From the NCBI GenBank assembly GCA_009996515.1, contig JAACZV010000009.1, positions 1-64,000 on the forward strand: a DNA stretch of 64,000 nucleotides, read 5' to 3'. Shown here one piece after another: positions 59,685 to 64,000 of the stretch. Each line of letters opens with the position of its first letter. Within the stretch, counting starts at the first letter, position 1. The position numbers and the translations under genes are program-made. This DNA comes from Comamonadaceae bacterium. Its GTDB lineage: Bacteria > Pseudomonadota > Gammaproteobacteria > Burkholderiales > Burkholderiaceae_C. The notes under the pieces were generated by a model. That model ran no database searches. It was not told the origin of the DNA and saw only the letters and a list, made by a program, of their open reading frames with translations.

Positions 59685-60512
59685 TCAACCCAGAGCGCGC
59701 CGCAGCGCGGCACTGAGGCGGTCGGCCAGCGCGACCAGGGCCACGAAGACCAGCAGCATGCTCGCCACCTCGCCGCCGGCGAACATCTTCATGGCGCTGT
59801 CCATCTGCTGGCCCAGGCCGCCCGCGCCGACGAAGCCCAGCACCACGGAGCTGCGGATGGCGCATTCCCAGCGGTAGACGGTGTAGCTGGTCAGCTCGGC
59901 GGCGTTCTGCGGCAGCAGGCCGTAGGCAAAGGCCTGCAGCCGGGTCGCGCCGTTGCGCAGCAGCGTCTGCGTGACCTGGGCGTCGCCGCTCTCCAGGATC
60001 TCCGCGTACACCTTGCCCAGCATGCCGCCATAGGTCAGCGCGATGGCCAGCACGCCCGAGGCCGGTCCCAGGCCCACGACGCGCACGAACACCAGCGCCC
60101 AGACCAGCTCCGGCATGCTGCGCAGCAGGATCAGCAGGCCGCGCACCCCCTGGCGCACCGCAGAGGGCAAGGCGGCCATGCGGCCCGTCAGCGCCGAGAC
60201 CGACAGCGAGCGCGTGGCCGCCAGCGTCAGCGGCAGCGCGACCAGCAGCGCCAGCGTCACGCCGGCCGTCGCGATGGCCACCGTGCGCCAGGTCTCGCGC
60301 ACCAGCATCCACAGGAACTCGCCGCTGAAGGCCGGCGGGAAGAAGCTGCCGACGAAGCGGCCGGTGACGCGCAGCGCCTCGGGCTCCAGCAGCAGCCAGG
60401 GCTTGAACTCGGTGGCGACCAGCAGCGGCCACAGCAGCACGAGGCCGGCGCCGGCCAGGCCCACGCGGCCCAGCCAGGCGGGGTCGCGGCGCGCGGCCGC
60501 GTTCAGCGGCAT
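59685..60512 (-). CDS. PhnE-type ABC transporter permease (first of two)
   Basis: A 275-residue permease, homologous to the following one: RSMPELVWALVFVRVVGLGPASGVLAIALTYGGMLGKVYAE and YTVYRWECAIRSSVVLGFVGAGGLGQ match block for block. Duplicated PhnE genes occur in PhnCDEE-type systems. The ATG lies inside the end of the PhnC-like gene (10-bp overlap, different frame), showing coupled translation. An unusual leader FKPWLLLEPEALRVTGRFVGSFFPPAFSGEFL forms the first periplasmic loop. Confidence 0.88.
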   Translation of the reverse strand: MPLNAAARRDPAWLGRVGLAGAGLVLLWPLLVATEFKPWLLLEPEALRVTGRFVGSFFPPAFSGEFLWMLVRETWRTVAIATAGVTLALLVALPLTLAATRSLSVSALTGRMAALPSAVRQGVRGLLILLRSMPELVWALVFVRVVGLGPASGVLAIALTYGGMLGKVYAEILESGDAQVTQTLLRNGATRLQAFAYGLLPQNAAELTSYTVYRWECAIRSSVVLGFVGAGGLGQQMDSAMKMFAGGEVASMLLVFVALVALADRLSAALRRALG

Positions 60513-61333
60513 TGCATCACCACGGGCGGTGCCGGCCGGGGGCTGTCGTCGGCCGGCGCGGGGCCGCCCCGCAGCTCGTCCTCATGCTGGGCATACAGGC
60601 GGGCCAGCAGCTCCGGCGTGACGGCGGCGGCGGGCAGGTCGAACAGCAGCCGGCCCTCGCGCAGGCCCAGGATGCGCGGGAAATGCGCCAGCGCCGCGTC
60701 CACCTGGTGCAGCGTGGCCACCAGCGTCACGCCGCGCGCCCGGGCCTCGCGCACCAGCGCCGCGATGGCGCGCTGGGCGCGCGCCGGGTCCAGCGCCGAC
60801 AGCGGCTCGTCGACCAGCCACAGCCGCGCCGGCGCCACCAGCGCGCGGGCCAGCCCGACCCGCTGGCGCTCGCCGCCCGACAGCCGGTCCACGCGCTCGA
60901 AGAGCTTGTCGCTCAGCTCGAAGACGTCCAGCGCCGCGTCGGCCGCGGGGATGTCCACCGGATAGAACAGCGAGCGCAGCGCCGTCCACAGGCTCCAGGC
61001 GGGCAGCCGGCCGGCCAGCACGGCCGTCACGACGCGCTGGCGCGGCGGCAGCGGCGGCACCTGAGGCACCAGGATGAGCCGGCCGCGCAAGGCCTGCAGC
61101 GCGTGCCGCGGCAGCGACCATGGCGCGGCGCCGTCCACCGTCAGGCGGCCCGAGGCCGGTGGTCGTGCGCAGGCCAGCACCTCCAGCAGCGTCGTCTTGC
61201 CCGCCCCCGAGGGGCCGATGACGGCCAGCTGCTCGCCCTCGGCGATGTCGACATTCAGCCCGGCCAGCGCATCGGCCGCATCCGGGCGTGACGTCGCATG
61301 GCGGGCGCTCAGGTCTTGCAGGGAGATCTTCAC
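60503..61333 (-). CDS. PhnC-type ABC transporter ATP-binding protein
   Basis: A 276-residue ATPase with Walker A GPSGAGKTT, signature LSGGERQRVGLARAL, Walker B LWLVDEPLSALD and the switch His in TLHQVDAAL. It resembles PhnC but has a short, proline-rich insert after Walker A (LVPQVPPLPPRQRVV). The start is a GTG at 61333, ten bases after the senA stop, with a weak ribosome binding site, implying read-through from senA. A longer ATG frame overlaps senA codons and was rejected. It energises the two PhnE-like permeases. Confidence 0.87.
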   Translation of the reverse strand: MKISLQDLSARHATSRPDAADALAGLNVDIAEGEQLAVIGPSGAGKTTLLEVLACARPPASGRLTVDGAAPWSLPRHALQALRGRLILVPQVPPLPPRQRVVTAVLAGRLPAWSLWTALRSLFYPVDIPAADAALDVFELSDKLFERVDRLSGGERQRVGLARALVAPARLWLVDEPLSALDPARAQRAIAALVREARARGVTLVATLHQVDAALAHFPRILGLREGRLLFDLPAAAVTPELLARLYAQHEDELRGGPAPADDSPRPAPPVVMQCR

Positions 61334-61343
61334 CGGCGCGACT

Positions 61344-62510
61344 CTAGCCGGCTGCGCAGGATCTGAAACCCGCCGGGACATCGTTGCGCGTGGCCGGGAA
61401 GAAATTGCGGTAGCGCGGATGGCGCAGGCGCGGCTGGGTGCAGTGGGAGGCGCCGCGCAGCACGGGCCGGCCGTCGAACCAGGGCGCCGAGTAGTCGCGA
61501 TAGGGATGGGGCTGGAAGCCGGGAAAGGGCGCGAAGGGACTGGCCGTCCATTCCCACACATCGCCCCAGCGGAAGGACTCGGGCCGGGTGCAGGCGGCCA
61601 GTTCCCATTCGGCCTCGGTGGGCAGGCGGCGCCCGGCCCAGCGGCACCAGGCCTGGGCCTCTTCATGGGTCAGGTGGCAGGCGGCGAGGGACAGGTCCAG
61701 CGCTTGCCACGCGCCGTCGCGCCAGCTCTGCCAGCGGCCGCGGTCGCGGCGCAGATAGCGCGGCGCGGGCCGGTCGCCGGCCTCGATGAAGGGCAGGTAG
61801 TCGGCCCAGCGCACGGCCTGGGCGTCGATGGCAAAGGGCTGCAGCGCGACGTCCAGGCCGGGCAGCTCGTTGTCGAAGGCAAAGCCGGCCTCGGCGAGAC
61901 TGCCCAGCCGCCATGCGCTCGCGCCGAATTCCAGGGCCGCCGGCGGTGCCGGCAGCGGGCGCGGCTGCCAGCGCACGTCGTCAATCGGCAGGCCCAGGCC
62001 GCGTGCCATGTAGAGGGCAGCCTCGTGGTGCATGTCCTCGTGCAGCAGCGCGAGGCGGAAGAAGTAGAGCGCGTCGTCGCCGTCGCCGGCCTCGCTCAGC
62101 AGGGCCAGCGTCCGGGCCAACTGGCGGGCGAGGTCGTCGCGTGTCGCGGCGGCACCGGGCAGGGGCAGCTGCCAGCGGCTGTCGTGCGGCACCGCGCTGG
62201 AGTCGTAGAGGGCGTCGGCATCCGGGCGCAGCGGCGCGAGACGGGGGGCATGGGGCTGGGCCCGGTGGCCGCGCCCGCGCTGGGGATTGCGCCCCACCCA
62301 GAACTCCTGGAACCAGCCGACATGGCCCAGCTCCCACAGCGGCGGGTTGAGCTCGGCGCGCCGCGGCACGGCGAGATCCGGCAGGGCCCGCTCGAAGGCG
62401 GCGAACGTGCCCAGCGTGTCGGCGCGGCTGGCGGCCAGCGCCCGGGCCAGCACCTCGGGGCCGCCCTGACGGGCATCCAGGGCGGCCCGGAGTAGGCTGC
62501 TGTCGTGCAT
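61344..62510 (-). CDS. senA: Selenoneine synthase SenA (EgtB-like)
   Basis: A 388-residue non-haem iron enzyme. An N-terminal DinB-like domain carries the iron ligands: H63 in LGHVGW, H157 and H161 in LLHEDMHHEA. A C-terminal formylglycine-generating-enzyme-type sulfatase-modifying fold follows (LTHEEAQAWCRWAGRRLPTEAEWELAA, WGDVWEWTASPF, VLRGASHCTQPRLRHPRYRNFF). The overall form is EgtB, but the linked senB and selD identify it as SenA, which joins selenosugar to hercynine (trimethylhistidine) in selenoneine biosynthesis. The ATG at 62510 overlaps the divergent senB start by six bases. No hercynine methyltransferase (EgtD) is visible in the window. Confidence 0.9.
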   Translation of the reverse strand: MHDSSLLRAALDARQGGPEVLARALAASRADTLGTFAAFERALPDLAVPRRAELNPPLWELGHVGWFQEFWVGRNPQRGRGHRAQPHAPRLAPLRPDADALYDSSAVPHDSRWQLPLPGAAATRDDLARQLARTLALLSEAGDGDDALYFFRLALLHEDMHHEAALYMARGLGLPIDDVRWQPRPLPAPPAALEFGASAWRLGSLAEAGFAFDNELPGLDVALQPFAIDAQAVRWADYLPFIEAGDRPAPRYLRRDRGRWQSWRDGAWQALDLSLAACHLTHEEAQAWCRWAGRRLPTEAEWELAACTRPESFRWGDVWEWTASPFAPFPGFQPHPYRDYSAPWFDGRPVLRGASHCTQPRLRHPRYRNFFPATRNDVPAGFRSCAAG

Positions 62511-63476
62511 CGTGATTCCCTCGTCATCGTGACGCCGGCCCTGGCCCAGGCCAACAACGGCAACTGGCAGACCGCCCACCGCTGGGCGCGGCTGCTGCGG
62601 CCAGCTTACCGCGTGCGCCTGGCCGAGCAATGGGACGGCGGCGACGAGGCCTTGCTGATCGCGCTGCATGCGCGCCGCTCGGCGGCCTCCGTCGCGGCCT
62701 GGCGCGCGGCCCATCCGGCGCGGCCCGTGCTGCTGGTGATGACGGGCACCGACCTCTACCGCGACATCGCCGGCGACGCGGCCGCCCAGCGCTCGCTGGT
62801 GCTGGCCGACGCCCTCGTCGTGCTGAACGAGCTGGGGCCGCGCCAGCTGCCGCAGGCGCTGCGGGCCAAGGCTCAGGTGGTGCTGCAGTCCTGTGCGGCG
62901 CGTGCGCCGCAGGCCCACACCCGGCGCCATCTGCGCGCCCTCATGGTGGGCCATCTGCGCGACGAGAAAGACCCGCGCTGCTACTGGCGTGCCGCGCGCC
63001 GCCTGGCCGGGCGGGCCGACATCCGGCTGGACCACATCGGCGCCGCGCTGGACCCGGCGCTGGGCGAGGAGGCCGCCGCGCTGGCGGCCACGCAGGCCAA
63101 CTTCCGCTGGCTGGGCGGGCTGGCGCACGAAGCCGTGCGGCGGCGCATCCAGGCCGCCCATGTGCTGGTCCACGCCAGCCGCATGGAAGGCGGCGCCCAT
63201 GTCGTCATCGAGGCCATCCGCAGCGGCACGCCGGTGCTGGCCTCACGCATAGACGGCAACCTGGGCCTGCTGGGCGAGGGCTACGAGGGCCTCTTCGAGC
63301 CCGGCGACGACGCGGGCCTCGCGACCCTGCTCGCGCAGGCCCGCGACGATGCCGATATGCTTGCCCGACTCACCGCCCAGCTCGCCCCTCGCGCCGCGCT
63401 CTTCGCGCCCGAGGCCGAGCGGGCCACGCTGCGCCGCCTGGTCGGGGCGCTGCTTTCAAGCCCCTCATCGCCATGA
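62505..63476 (+). CDS. senB: Selenosugar synthase SenB (glycosyltransferase)
   Basis: A 323-residue GT-B glycosyltransferase-like protein of the SenB family, which makes a selenosugar from a UDP-sugar and selenophosphate. It begins HRDSLVIVTPALAQANNGNWQTAHRWARLL, the characteristic SenB N-terminus, and has a C-terminal nucleotide-sugar site (ASRMEGGAHVVIEAIRSGTPVLASRIDGNLGLLG, read in two parts). The start is GTG at 62505, inside the senA start region. It overlaps selD by ATGA, so SenB and its selenophosphate supplier are coupled. Confidence 0.9.
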   Translation: MHRDSLVIVTPALAQANNGNWQTAHRWARLLRPAYRVRLAEQWDGGDEALLIALHARRSAASVAAWRAAHPARPVLLVMTGTDLYRDIAGDAAAQRSLVLADALVVLNELGPRQLPQALRAKAQVVLQSCAARAPQAHTRRHLRALMVGHLRDEKDPRCYWRAARRLAGRADIRLDHIGAALDPALGEEAAALAATQANFRWLGGLAHEAVRRRIQAAHVLVHASRMEGGAHVVIEAIRSGTPVLASRIDGNLGLLGEGYEGLFEPGDDAGLATLLAQARDDADMLARLTAQLAPRAALFAPEAERATLRRLVGALLSSPSSP

Positions 63477-64000
63477 ACGCTCCCGCCTGCCCCACGCCCG
63501 CCCAAGAACCCCGCCTGACCTCGCTGTCCCACGGCGGTGGCTGCGGCTGCAAGATCGCGCCCGGCGTGCTGTCCGAGATCCTGAAGGGCACGACGGCCAT
63601 GCCCATCCCCAAGGAGCTGCTGGTGGGCATAGAGACGTCCGACGACGCCGCCGTCTACCGGCTCAACGACGAGCAGGCGCTGATCGCGACGACGGACTTC
63701 TTCATGCCCATCGTCGACGACCCCTTCGATTTCGGCCGCATCGCCGCGACCAACGCGATCAGCGACGTCTACGCGATGGGCGGCCGGCCCATCCTGGCGC
63801 TGGCCCTGGTGGGCATGCCCATCAACGTGCTGTCCACGCAGACCATTGGCCACGTGCTGGAAGGCGGCGCCTCGGTCTGCCGCGCCGCGGGCATCCCGAT
63901 CGCCGGCGGCCACACCATCGACTCGGTGGAAGCCATCTACGGCCTGGTCGCGCTGGGCCTGGTGCATCCGCAGCGCGTCAAGCGCAACGCCGATGCGCGG
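63473..64000 (+). CDS. selD: Selenide, water dikinase (selenophosphate synthetase), partial
   Basis: The first 176 residues; the gene runs off the right edge. SelD makes selenophosphate from selenide and ATP. The active-site loop SHGGGCGCKIAP carries C24, C26 and K27, matching E. coli C17, C19 and K20, and uses Cys rather than selenocysteine. The ATP-site aspartates are in ETSDDAAVYRL and the following TDFFMPIVDDPFDFGRIAATNAISDVYAMGG is typical. It overlaps the senB stop by ATGA, which supports the selenoneine assignment; it may also serve other selenium pathways. Confidence 0.95.
   Translation, partial: MNAPACPTPAQEPRLTSLSHGGGCGCKIAPGVLSEILKGTTAMPIPKELLVGIETSDDAAVYRLNDEQALIATTDFFMPIVDDPFDFGRIAATNAISDVYAMGGRPILALALVGMPINVLSTQTIGHVLEGGASVCRAAGIPIAGGHTIDSVEAIYGLVALGLVHPQRVKRNADAR

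Noticed and set aside
61334-61666. Extended PhnC-like frame starting inside senA
   Set aside because: The added residues are a shadow of senA (Pro/Arg/Ala-rich), and the ATPase fold begins at the GTG at 61333.
61344-62510. Calling this gene egtB (ergothioneine biosynthesis)
   Set aside because: The fold is EgtB-like, but adjacent senB and selD are the diagnostic partners of SenA, and no egtD or other egt gene is in the window.

Overview
The window is high-GC DNA with very strong GC3 bias. It looks like a chromosomal segment of a betaproteobacterium of the order Burkholderiales, probably the Roseateles/Mitsuaria/Rubrivivax group. The support is the glucokinase-HexR fusion, the smc-zipA-ligA neighbourhood, the short QueF, the GNAT-Rnk fusion and the style of the intergenic repeats. 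I see no rRNA, tRNA, CRISPR array, complete insertion sequence or prophage.

Positions 1-30800 form one large starch, maltodextrin and glycogen locus. It holds a glucokinase-HexR fusion regulator with a divergent second glucokinase; a TonB-dependent receptor; an ABC importer operon malK-malE-malF-malG ending in an exported GH13 enzyme; a cytoplasmic glycogen/maltodextrin block glgP-glgB-glgX-malQ; and two further exported GH13 enzymes opposite an exported pullulanase. Polysaccharide would be cut outside the cell or in the periplasm, oligomers imported by the receptor and MalEFGK, then handled by MalQ, GlgP, GlgX and GlgB, and the released glucose phosphorylated by the two glucokinases. Five strong and one or two weaker copies of a 15-bp palindrome, TGTAGT-N3-ACTACA, sit in the divergent promoter regions and before the receptor. 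Its layout is that of HexR operators, so the HexR fused to glucokinase is the likely common regulator.

Positions 30800-41460 carry a transglutaminase-like TPR lipoprotein, a YkgJ cysteine-cluster protein, queF, and the coupled run smc-zipA-CNNM transporter, followed by a small hemerythrin-like protein and ligA. Positions 41461-42470 hold one orphan gene of unknown function with a nuclease-like E-V-K signature. Positions 42490-48540 carry a LysR regulator, a pirin and an EmrA/EmrB/outer-membrane-factor tripartite efflux pump. Positions 48598-54048 carry a MAPEG protein, a cupin, waaA and a phosphomannomutase/phosphoglucomutase, then a LytS/LytTR-type two-component pair. Positions 54114-56946 are a coupled alkylation-repair run (Ada-AraC-AlkA fusion, Ogt, EamA exporter). 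A secreted beta-helix protein follows.

The right end (58886-64000) carries a selenoneine biosynthesis locus. senA is read leftward and followed with almost no gap by a PhnC/PhnE/PhnE-type ABC transporter that lacks its binding protein. senB and selD are read rightward, and selD is cut by the window end. The senA and senB starts overlap head to head.

Repeats deserve attention. A hairpin repeat of the ACCACAGAGGCACAGAG type supplies most of the MalE signal peptide. REP-like hairpins with a shared core lie between malF and malG and between glgB and glgX, the latter with 40-bp perfect arms. Another hairpin lies between emrB and its outer-membrane partner. Many neighbouring genes overlap by ATGA, indicating widespread translational coupling.
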